From Reclinomonas americana ATCC 50394 (Eukaryota; Jakobida; Jakobea; Jakobida), in contig PS015010.1 in NCBI GenBank assembly GCA_048213135.1, positions 1,612,001 to 1,676,000 of the forward strand: a DNA stretch of 64,000 nt, given 5' to 3'. The notes below the pieces were generated by a model. That model saw only the letters and a program-made list of their open reading frames with translations, made no database searches and had not been told where the DNA came from. Made by a program: the position numbers and the translations under genes. The first letter of the stretch is position 1, and each line of letters opens with the position of its first letter. This document shows positions 49,730 through 56,844 of this stretch, piece after piece.

Positions 49730-51085
49730 ATGAGTCTAGTTGATTTAGTCATGCCGAAACTGGGTGAAAGTATCATGGAAGCCACCATCCTGAAATGGCA
49801 CAAGAAACCCGGTGATGCGATCAAACAGGATGAAACAGTGCTGGATATCGCTACCGACAAAGTGGACAGCGAAGTACCCTCCACCGCTGAAGGTGTGCTG
49901 GAAGAGGTATTATTCAAAGAGAATGACGTAGTGCCCATTGGTACCGTTATTGCCCGTATCCGCTCCGGGGCAGCTGCCGCAACCGCAACTCCCGCCGCCA
50001 GCAGCAGTCCGCAGCAGTTTGAAGAGGCCCGCGTGGTAGAGGAGATCCCTTACCAGCCTACCGCCAGCGCAGCCGCACAGGCCACCACCACTTCCGGCAC
50101 CGGCAAAATGCGTTTTTATTCCCCGCTGGTACTTAATATCGCCCAGCAGGAAGGCATCAGCATGGCCGAACTGGAAAATATCCCGGGAACCGGGCAGGAC
50201 GGCAGGGTAAGCAAAAAAGATATCCTGGCCTATGTAGGCGCCAAAAAATCCGGTAAAGTAGCCGATGCTCCCGCTACGATAGCCCCCGCCCGCCCGGCAC
50301 AGGAAGTAACCGTCATACCAACAGAACAGGCTGTACCGAAAGAAAGCAGTTCGCAGGTACCGGCCGTATATTCCGGCAACGTGGAAGTAATTGAAATGGA
50401 CCGTATGCGCAAACTGATCGCCAAGCATATGGTGGACAGCAAACATACTTCGCCACACGTAACCAGCTTCGCGGAATGTGATGTTACCAACCTGGTATTG
50501 TGGAGAGAAAAAGTGAAAAAGGATTTTGAGAAACGTGAAGGAGAAAAGATCACGTTCACCCCGCTGTTCATTGAAGCCATTGTAAAATGCATCAAGAAAT
50601 ACCCATGGCTGAGCAGTTCGGTAGACGGCGACAAGATCATTGTGAAGAAAGACCTCAATATAGGCATGGCCACCGCCCTGCCCTCCGGCAACCTCATTGT
50701 ACCGGTAATTAAGAATGCCGACCAGCTGAACCTGGTGGGACTGACCAAACAGGTGAACGGACTGGCCAATGCTGCCCGCAACGGCAAACTGAAACCCGAT
50801 GATACCACCGGCGGCACTTTTACCCTCACCAATGTGGGCACTTTCGGCAGTATTATGGGCACTCCCATCATCAACCAGCCGCAGGTAGCCATTATGGCCG
50901 TAGGCGCCATCAAAAAAAGGCCGATGGTGATTGAAACGCCCCAGGGCGACAGTATCGCTATCCGTCATATGATGTACATTTCACTGAGTTATGATCATCG
51001 TATCATCGACGGTGCATTAGGAAGCACCTTCCTGAATGCCGTATCAAAAGAACTGGAGAATTTTGATATATCGAGAAGTATTTAA
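49730..51085 (+). CDS. Dihydrolipoamide acyltransferase (2-oxoacid dehydrogenase E2)
   Basis: A 451-residue E2 core protein. Domains: one lipoyl domain (1-78, lipoylated lysine K44 in ATDKVDSEV), an Ala/Pro linker, a peripheral-subunit-binding domain (about 125-165; YSPLVLNIAQQEGISMAELENIPGTGQDGRVSKKDI), a second linker and the catalytic domain ending with the H-x-x-x-D-G motif DHRIIDG. With a single lipoyl domain it fits branched-chain 2-oxoacid or 2-oxoglutarate dehydrogenase, or the pyruvate complex of this phylum; which one cannot be settled as no E1 gene is nearby. LpdA (27818) would be its E3. Confidence 0.93.
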   Translation: MSLVDLVMPKLGESIMEATILKWHKKPGDAIKQDETVLDIATDKVDSEVPSTAEGVLEEVLFKENDVVPIGTVIARIRSGAAAATATPAASSSPQQFEEARVVEEIPYQPTASAAAQATTTSGTGKMRFYSPLVLNIAQQEGISMAELENIPGTGQDGRVSKKDILAYVGAKKSGKVADAPATIAPARPAQEVTVIPTEQAVPKESSSQVPAVYSGNVEVIEMDRMRKLIAKHMVDSKHTSPHVTSFAECDVTNLVLWREKVKKDFEKREGEKITFTPLFIEAIVKCIKKYPWLSSSVDGDKIIVKKDLNIGMATALPSGNLIVPVIKNADQLNLVGLTKQVNGLANAARNGKLKPDDTTGGTFTLTNVGTFGSIMGTPIINQPQVAIMAVGAIKKRPMVIETPQGDSIAIRHMMYISLSYDHRIIDGALGSTFLNAVSKELENFDISRSI

Positions 51086-51093
51086 ATCATCAT

Positions 51094-51125
51094 AAAAAAG
51101 GCCGGTCTCCCGGTCTTTTTTATTT
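51094..51125 (+). terminator. Rho-independent terminator after the E2 gene
   Basis: AAAAAGGCCGG pairs with CCGG-TCTTTTT around TCTC, followed by TTTATTTT. Confidence 0.8.
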
Positions 51126-51136
51126 TCAGTATTCCA

Positions 51137-51583
51137 TTGAATAAGCAACTGGTCATTATACCACTAATCCTGCTGGCCCTTTATGGCCTGTATAAAGGAG
51201 GGAGAGAATTGTATTGGGTACATCACCACAGCATATTATTTGGCGATTCGTTGAAGATCAGGATAAGGGCAGATGAACAGATGCTAGGTTTTATGGATTA
51301 CCCGGTAGACAAAACCATTACACTGACCAGGCTGGATAGCAGGAAAAAAATCTCGTTCAGCTATACTTCTGAAGAATACCTTATCCGTTTTTACAAAGAC
51401 AGTGTAGGCTCTGATAATATATTGTTGATCACAGATCCGTATACCGACACCGTGGCTACTGTTAACTGCCGAACACTCGAAACAATGAGCAGTGCCCCGT
51501 TTTATCAGATGGCATCTTCCACAGACAGTTCACCGGGCAAAAAACCTTTCCTCGTCTATGATGAAAAGGGATTTCATCAATAA
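51137..51583 (+). CDS. Small membrane-anchored protein, unknown function
   Basis: A 148-residue protein with an N-terminal helix (QLVIIPLILLALYGLYKGG) that could be an uncleaved anchor, then a polar extracytoplasmic-looking domain with several beta strands (TITLTRLDSRKKISFSY; NILLITDPYTDTVATVNC). No family recognised. The only plausible start is a TTG at 51137, 12 bases after the E2 terminator; no in-frame ATG occurs before residue 49. It is convergent with the VOC gene, five bases away. Confidence 0.6.
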   Translation: MNKQLVIIPLILLALYGLYKGGRELYWVHHHSILFGDSLKIRIRADEQMLGFMDYPVDKTITLTRLDSRKKISFSYTSEEYLIRFYKDSVGSDNILLITDPYTDTVATVNCRTLETMSSAPFYQMASSTDSSPGKKPFLVYDEKGFHQ

Positions 51584-51588
51584 TTGGA

Positions 51589-51969
51589 TCAACCGTTAAC
51601 CGAAGTAATCCACCACACATTTCCAAACGGGTCTCTAACGCCACTGCTTCTTCCATAAGGCTGGTCGGCCGGCGGCATTAAGGAGAAAGCTCCTTCAGCC
51701 AGCGCTTTTTCATAGCAGGCATCCGCGTTATCCACGTATACAAACATACCTGCCGTATGTGCAGCCCATTGTGCGGTTTGTTCGGCGAACATGATGGTGC
51801 TCTCCCCTATCTTCACCTGGGCGTGGCCGATCGTACCATCTTCCCGCTTCATGGAATAAGTTTCTTCCGCGTCAAAAACATCTTTCACAAATTGCATGAA
51901 CCCATCCGCATTCTCAAGAACGAGGTAAGGCATTACATGCTGGTGACCTTCGGGGAGTGATGCTGCCAT
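51589..51969 (-). CDS. VOC family (glyoxalase/PhnB-like) protein
   Basis: A 126-residue protein with the two beta-alpha-beta-beta-beta modules of the vicinal-oxygen-chelate fold. It begins HVMPYLVLENADGFMQFVKDVFDAEETYSM and ends PYGRSSGVRDPFGNVWWITSV, the pattern of PhnB-like members. These often bind a metal and act as isomerases, dioxygenases or antibiotic-binding proteins; several PhnB-like ones lack an assigned reaction. It is divergent from the M1 peptidase gene across a 211-base gap. Confidence 0.88.
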   Translation of the reverse strand: MAASLPEGHQHVMPYLVLENADGFMQFVKDVFDAEETYSMKREDGTIGHAQVKIGESTIMFAEQTAQWAAHTAGMFVYVDNADACYEKALAEGAFSLMPPADQPYGRSSGVRDPFGNVWWITSVNG

Positions 51970-51994
51970 GATTGTTGGTTTGGGGTAAAAGTAA

Positions 51995-52070
51995 AAATTA
52001 AAAAGTCAAAAGTCAAAACTGCCGTTTAAAACCCTAACGATTTTTACTTTTGACTTTTTACCCCCCCCCC
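51995..52070. repeat. Inverted AGTCAAA/TTTTGAC arms followed by a C10 tract
   Basis: Left arm AAAAAGTCAAAAGTCAAAA (about 51999-52017) and right arm TTTTTACTTTTGACTTTTT (about 52041-52059) are inverted heptamer runs; ten cytosines (52061-52070) follow. The rest of the 211-base gap 51970-52180 shows no other feature. Confidence 0.65.
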
Positions 52071-52180
52071 GCCTTAAACAGTTTATTTGCCGAACATATA
52101 ACTGCCCTTCGTTATTGAAAATAATCGTAATCTTACATGCTCAACTTAATCAATAACCCTCATTAAATCATTATCAAACG

Positions 52181-54130
52181 ATGAGATTCATCTGCTGCTT
52201 ACTGTATCTTATTCCCTGTATCGCTTTTTCCCAAACACCGTATACCACTGAAGATATTGCCGCTATGGAAGGCCGCCGGCATTCACGTATCTTCAGTTCC
52301 GGGGAGAATATAACCGGCGCTTCCGCCAATTTCGACACCAAATATTACCGTTGCGAATGGGAGGTTGACCCCGCGGTAAGGGCCCTTAAAGGCAAGGTAA
52401 CTTCCTATTTCCTGCTTAACACAGCCTCCACATCTATTTCATTCGACCTGATGAGTCCGCTCGTTGTAGACAGTGTTACACAACGGGGAAGCAAACTTAC
52501 ATTTACGCATATCAGTAATGTGCTGCAGGTGAATTTTACCGGTACCATCAACGCCGGCGTTACCGATTCCGTGAGCATATTTTATGGCGGCGTACCCCGC
52601 GTGGCGGATGGCTCATTTGAAAGACAACTGCATGCCGGTGTACCCATCATCTGGACACTCAGCGAACCTTACGGGTCCCGCGACTGGTGGCCCTGCAAGA
52701 ACGGGCTCGACGACAAAACCGATTCCATCGACATCATCATCAAACATCCTTCGGGTGTTAAAGCCGTTGCCAATGGTATACTTCAAAGTGAAACACCCAC
52801 CGATGGCGGTACCAAAACACTCACCAGCTGGAAGCACCGTTACCCCATTGCCAGCTACCTGGTGGCTTTCGCGGTTACCAACTACAGCGTATTCAATAAC
52901 AGCGTATCGCTGGGCTCAGTCAACCTGCCCATGCAAACCTACTGTTATCCCGAAGACCTGAATGTATTTTCTACAGGTACCATCAATACGCTGAACGCGA
53001 TGCAATTGTTTCATGCCAATTTCGGCGACTATCCTTTTATCAAAGAAAAATACGGTCATGCCCAGTTCAACTATGGCGGCGGTATGGAACACCAGACCTG
53101 CTCTTTTGTAGGCAGCATCGACGAGTCGCTTTGCGCACACGAACTCGGTCACCAATGGTTTGGCGATAAGATCACCTGTGGAAGCTGGGAACACATCTGG
53201 CTGAATGAAGGGTTCGCCACACACCTGGCCAGCTTCTATATGGAAAATAAATACCCGGCCTCCGTGCTCACCCGCAGGCGCAGCGAGATCAATACCATCA
53301 CTTCTCAAACGGGCGGGTCTGTTAAAGTAGACGACACCACCAACATCAACCGCATCTTCAGCAACAGGCTTACCTATCTTAAAGGTTCTCACCTGTTGTA
53401 TATGCTGCGTTTTAAATTAGGTGATGATAACTTTTTCAAAGGCGTAAGGAATTACCAGAAAGATCCCGCAGTCATGTATGGTTTCGCCCGTACCCCCGAT
53501 CTGCAGCGTCACCTGGAAACCGCCAGCGGACAGAACCTGACCAATTTTTTCAAGCAATGGTTCGAAGGACAGGGTTACCCGTCGTACCGCGTTACCTGGA
53601 ACAACAACGGAAATAACATCGTAAAAATTCAGTTGAACCAGGTGACTTCACACGCATCCGTTGCTTTCTTTGAACTGCCGGTGGCTTTGCAATTCAAGAA
53701 CGCGACACAGCAAAAAACAGTTATCGTAGACAATAAAACAAACGGCGAGATCTTCACCCGTGATATTGGTTTCCTGGCCGATACCGTGCTCATCGATCCG
53801 GAGGCCTGGCTCATCACCCGTAACAATACCACATTAAGAACACCTGATGTAACGCCACCTCCACCACCGGTTGACCCTGACAACACCATCCGGATATTCC
53901 CCAATCCCATTGGTGCCGAATTCAGCATCCGCTTTACCAGTTATACCGGCAGAACAGCTTACATTACCGTGTACAATTCCGGCGGACAAAGAGTATATGC
54001 CAATACACTCGCCATTGCGGGCGGCACCGCTACGCTGAAAATACCCAGTGCACGCTGGGCCGGCGGACAATACACGCTGAAGATCAAGGGGGATAATGAA
54101 GTGAAACTGGTGAAGAAACTGATCAAATAG
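52181..54130 (+). CDS. Secreted M1 family metallopeptidase with T9SS sorting domain
   Basis: A 649-residue exported aminopeptidase-like enzyme. After the signal peptide (to AFSQ, about residue 18) the M1 N-terminal beta domain is followed by the zinc motif HELGHQW (H320, E321, H324) with the second-site glutamate E343 in WLNEGFATHL. The exopeptidase signature appears as GGGMEHQT. A Pro-rich linker (TPPPPPVDPDN) leads to a C-terminal ~80-residue T9SS type A domain (IRIFPNPIGAEFSI ... GGQYTLKIKGDNEVKLVKKLIK), which directs export through the type IX machinery. A terminator follows. Confidence 0.93.
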   Translation: MRFICCLLYLIPCIAFSQTPYTTEDIAAMEGRRHSRIFSSGENITGASANFDTKYYRCEWEVDPAVRALKGKVTSYFLLNTASTSISFDLMSPLVVDSVTQRGSKLTFTHISNVLQVNFTGTINAGVTDSVSIFYGGVPRVADGSFERQLHAGVPIIWTLSEPYGSRDWWPCKNGLDDKTDSIDIIIKHPSGVKAVANGILQSETPTDGGTKTLTSWKHRYPIASYLVAFAVTNYSVFNNSVSLGSVNLPMQTYCYPEDLNVFSTGTINTLNAMQLFHANFGDYPFIKEKYGHAQFNYGGGMEHQTCSFVGSIDESLCAHELGHQWFGDKITCGSWEHIWLNEGFATHLASFYMENKYPASVLTRRRSEINTITSQTGGSVKVDDTTNINRIFSNRLTYLKGSHLLYMLRFKLGDDNFFKGVRNYQKDPAVMYGFARTPDLQRHLETASGQNLTNFFKQWFEGQGYPSYRVTWNNNGNNIVKIQLNQVTSHASVAFFELPVALQFKNATQQKTVIVDNKTNGEIFTRDIGFLADTVLIDPEAWLITRNNTTLRTPDVTPPPPPVDPDNTIRIFPNPIGAEFSIRFTSYTGRTAYITVYNSGGQRVYANTLAIAGGTATLKIPSARWAGGQYTLKIKGDNEVKLVKKLIK

Positions 54131-54163
54131 TATTGAGTAATTAGTAGCAAGTATCAAGTATAC
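54131..54163 (+). repeat. Heptamer run after the M1 peptidase stop
   Basis: GAGTAAT-TAGTAGC-AAGTATC-AAGTATA units follow the TAG stop directly, ahead of the terminator. Confidence 0.5.
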
Positions 54164-54166
54164 AAA

Positions 54167-54206
54167 AGATGGAGTCCTCTTTACCTGGGGGACTCCATCT
54201 TCTTTT
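54167..54206 (+). terminator. Rho-independent terminator after the M1 peptidase gene
   Basis: Perfect 11-bp stem AGATGGAGTCC/GGACTCCATCT with a 12-base loop, then TCTTTT. Confidence 0.85.
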
Positions 54207-54261
54207 ACCGTCCTTTACATCCTCCATCTTGTATCCTTCATCTTTAACAACCTTTGCCAAT

Positions 54262-54360
54262 CACCGGGGTCTCGTTTACACGAAGACCCCGTCGGAACAG
54301 CGGTAACCGGGTATCCGGTATCCTGCATCTCGCATCCCATATTGTATATCCGCTATCCCC
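54262..54360. repeat. Short GGGGTCT hairpin element plus GGTATCC heptamers
   Basis: 54262-54297 is a short relative of the 19284-19479 element: CACCGGGGTCTCGT pairs with ACGAAGACCCCG and the end GTCGGAAC is shared. 54307-54360 is a run of seven-base words (GGTATCC, GGTATCC, TGCATCT, CGCATCC, CATATTG, TATATCC, GCTATCC). Confidence 0.7.
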
Positions 54361-54409
54361 CTTTCCTTCCGGGCACAGATTTTGCTGCTTCCAGGCAAAT
54401 CCCAATACC

Positions 54410-55441
54410 ATGAAGCCGTTGCTGCTGCTTTGCTTTATCATCTCCCTGTACGGTTGTTCCAAGAATACGACTACGGGTACAACCGGCACACCTGCTGATA
54501 CCACGTACTCTTCGCCTGTGCCACCCGTGCCACCACCGGCTCCTGCCTGCCCGGGTACAGCGCTGGCACAAGCGGAGAACATCAATATATTTCCCGCGGA
54601 TAATCCCTGGAACATGGCGATTGACGCCGCCCCGCTTGATAGTCGCTCCAGCGCCATCATTGCACTGATCGCCAATAACAACCCATCACTAAAAGCCGAT
54701 TTCGGCAGTGGCTTGTGGAACAATGCTCCTATCGGCATTCCTTACGTAGTCGTTTGCGGTAACCAGCCTCTGCTGCCTGTTGTGTACCGGGCCAACGGGT
54801 ATGATGGTAATTATGGTGATGAAAGCGACCCCGGCCCCTTTCCCATCCCCGCCAATGCTCCGATAGAAGGCAATGGTAATGGCGACAGTCACGTGATAGC
54901 CGTTGATGTTGAAAACAAAAAACTCTATGAGCTGTACAATGCCAGTCGCGGCAGCAACAGTTGGGAAGCCTCCAGCGGCGCTTTGTTCAACCTCAATTCT
55001 AATGCTTTGCGACCTGCCGGGTGGACATCCGCCGATGCAGCTGGTCTGCCCATATTCCCCGGGCTGGTGCGGTATGAAGAAGTACTGAAAGGCGTGATCG
55101 ACCATCCCATCCGTTTTACTTTACGCAGCAGTAAGGTCAGCCGTGCCTATATCAACCCTGCACGGCATAAAGTGAATGGAGGCAATACTTCTTCGGCGGC
55201 TCCTGTTCCTTTTGGTATGCGTATACGGCTGAAAGCAGCGTTCAATATATCGTCCTTCTCGCCTGTTAACCGGGTTATTTTACAGGCCATGAAAACATAC
55301 GGACTGATATTAGCTGATATAGGTTCTGACCTTTACATCAGCGGTGCCCCCGATGAACGCTGGAACAACGATGACCTCCGCAACCTGGGCCAGTTGAAAG
55401 CCTCCGATTTTGAAGTGGTGCAGATGGGAGTTTTTTATTGA
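54410..55441 (+). CDS. Exported lipoprotein of unknown function (FPADNPWN family)
   Basis: A 343-residue lipoprotein precursor: MKPLLLLCFIISLYGC gives lipobox LYGC (C16). A Thr/Pro-rich linker (about 20-48) precedes a compact domain with INIFPADNPWN, LKADFGSGLWNNAPIGIPYVVV, PIPANAPIEGNGNGDSHVIAVDVENKKLYELYN and DHPIRFTLRSSKVSRAYINPARH. The conserved acidic, histidine and asparagine residues suggest a secreted binding or hydrolytic protein, but I cannot name the family. The start at 54410 is chosen because the longer frame (from 54254) is repeat DNA. The TGA stop is part of a TTGAATA heptamer array. Confidence 0.7.
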   Translation: MKPLLLLCFIISLYGCSKNTTTGTTGTPADTTYSSPVPPVPPPAPACPGTALAQAENINIFPADNPWNMAIDAAPLDSRSSAIIALIANNNPSLKADFGSGLWNNAPIGIPYVVVCGNQPLLPVVYRANGYDGNYGDESDPGPFPIPANAPIEGNGNGDSHVIAVDVENKKLYELYNASRGSNSWEASSGALFNLNSNALRPAGWTSADAAGLPIFPGLVRYEEVLKGVIDHPIRFTLRSSKVSRAYINPARHKVNGGNTSSAAPVPFGMRIRLKAAFNISSFSPVNRVILQAMKTYGLILADIGSDLYISGAPDERWNNDDLRNLGQLKASDFEVVQMGVFY

Positions 55442-55468
55442 ATATAGAATATTGAATATTGTTTATTG
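55438..55468 (+). repeat. TTGAATA heptamer array that supplies a stop codon
   Basis: TTGAATA-TAGAATA-TTGAATA-TTGTTTA-TTG; the TGA of the first unit (55439-55441) terminates the upstream lipoprotein gene. Confidence 0.7.
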
Positions 55469-55504
55469 CTGCATGGGTCAGTAGTCTCTTATGCTGAATA
55501 GTAC

Positions 55505-55512
55505 TACATTTG
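55505..55512 (+). promoter_or_regulatory. Putative -7 box of the methyltransferase gene
   Basis: TACATTTG (TAnnTTTG) 15 bases before the ATG at 55528; no TTG at the standard distance. Confidence 0.4.
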
Positions 55513-55527
55513 CGGCAATCATAAATT

Positions 55528-56169
55528 ATGCAGCAGCAGGACACCAACGTACAACAAGCCTACAATGAATGGTCGGAGCAATACGACAGCAACCACAACC
55601 GCACCCGCGATTTGGAAGCTGTTTCATTAAGAGAAGCCATTGCTGCCCTGTCATACAGCAACTGCCTTGAGATTGGTTGCGGTACGGGTAAGAATACCGT
55701 TGCACTGCTGGAAAAAGCAGCGACGCTTACCGCTGTTGATCTTTCAGAAGGTATGCTGGCCGTAGCCAGGGAAAAGATACAATCGCCGAAAATTCAGTTC
55801 CGCCAGGCAGATATTACACTTCCATGGAGTTTTGCAGATGGTTCGTACGATCTCATCACCTTCAGCCTGGTATTGGAACATATCGATCAGTTGAACGCTG
55901 TATTCGAAAAAGCGGCAGCCGTACTTCAGCCAGGCGGGCATATTTATGTGGGTGAACTCCATCCCTTCAAACAATACAATGGCAGCAAGGCCAGGTTTGA
56001 CACCACTGCAGGCACACAGGTAGTTACCTGTTTCAATCATCACATCACGGATTTTACCATGGCGGCAAAAAACAGTGGTCTTGAACTGGTGGATATAAAA
56101 GAATATTTCGACGATGATGACCGTACACAAATCCCCCGTGTACTCCGTCTTCTTTTCAGGAAATCATAA
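55528..56169 (+). CDS. Class I SAM-dependent methyltransferase
   Basis: A 213-residue methyltransferase of the methyltransf_11/25 type. Motif I is CLEIGCGTGKNT (46-57), strand 2 ends LTAVDLSEGML, and the post-motifs are FRQADITLPWSFADGSYDLITFSLVLEHI and LQPGGHIYVGELHP. The N-terminal QQAYNEWSEQYDSNHNRTRDLEA resembles the ubiquinone/menaquinone or biotin (BioC-like) methyltransferase group, so a small-molecule substrate is likely but unidentified. It precedes the HPP gene by 11 bases, suggesting an operon. Confidence 0.88.
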   Translation: MQQQDTNVQQAYNEWSEQYDSNHNRTRDLEAVSLREAIAALSYSNCLEIGCGTGKNTVALLEKAATLTAVDLSEGMLAVAREKIQSPKIQFRQADITLPWSFADGSYDLITFSLVLEHIDQLNAVFEKAAAVLQPGGHIYVGELHPFKQYNGSKARFDTTAGTQVVTCFNHHITDFTMAAKNSGLELVDIKEYFDDDDRTQIPRVLRLLFRKS

Positions 56170-56180
56170 TATTATTGCTC

Positions 56181-56729
56181 GTGAAGAAAAAGATCAGGCG
56201 CACTTACCGTGTAGCTCGTTATGTAGTTTACCGGCAAACCATTGTCAATCCTTCGGATCATATCTGGACCTTTATTGGCGCTTTTATTGGAATTGCCCTG
56301 ATAGGACTGATACAACAGAATCGTTTTGACCCCACGGATACTGTTTTCCTCATCGGCTCTTTCGGTGCAAGTGCCGTACTCGTGTTTGGCGCTACGAACA
56401 GTCCGCTGGCGCAACCCCGCAATTTATTTTTCGGCCACCTGATCAGCGCCATCATTGGTGTTACGGTTCATAAAGTTTGTCCCGACCTGCTGTGGCTGGC
56501 TTCCGCACTTGCCGTATCGCTTTCCATTGTGGCCATGCAGATCACCAAGACCATGCACCCGCCCGGCGGCGCTACGGCATTGATTGCCAACATCGGTACA
56601 GAAAAAGTGAAAGCGCTGGGTTATGGTTATGTACTCTCGCCTGTTGTATCCGGCGCGCTGATCCTCCTCGTGGTGGCATTGATTGTGAACAATATACCCG
56701 GCAACAGGAATTACCCCTATAAGAAATGA
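56181..56729 (+). CDS. HPP family membrane protein
   Basis: A 182-residue protein with four to five transmembrane helices carrying the two family signatures: NSPLAQPRNLFFGH and TMHPPGGATALIA (the HPP motif). Related plant and cyanobacterial HPP proteins transport nitrite across membranes; a transport role is likely here but the substrate is not known. No ATG is available; I use GTG at 56181 (MKKKIRRTYR), with TTG at 56175 as the alternative. Confidence 0.85.
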   Translation: MKKKIRRTYRVARYVVYRQTIVNPSDHIWTFIGAFIGIALIGLIQQNRFDPTDTVFLIGSFGASAVLVFGATNSPLAQPRNLFFGHLISAIIGVTVHKVCPDLLWLASALAVSLSIVAMQITKTMHPPGGATALIANIGTEKVKALGYGYVLSPVVSGALILLVVALIVNNIPGNRNYPYKK

Positions 56730-56844
56730 CCTGCGCTTATCAACAGCTGTGGAAACATTCCGGGTGTTGACTTGTTCTGCTGAACATTATTTTTTGAGTA
56801 TATTTATCTTCCTGATTCCTTACAGGACAATCGGAACCTAACCA

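Noticed and set aside
54254-54409. Longer N-terminus of the FPADNPWN lipoprotein
   Set aside because: It is repeat DNA, and the lipoprotein signal begins at the ATG at 54410.
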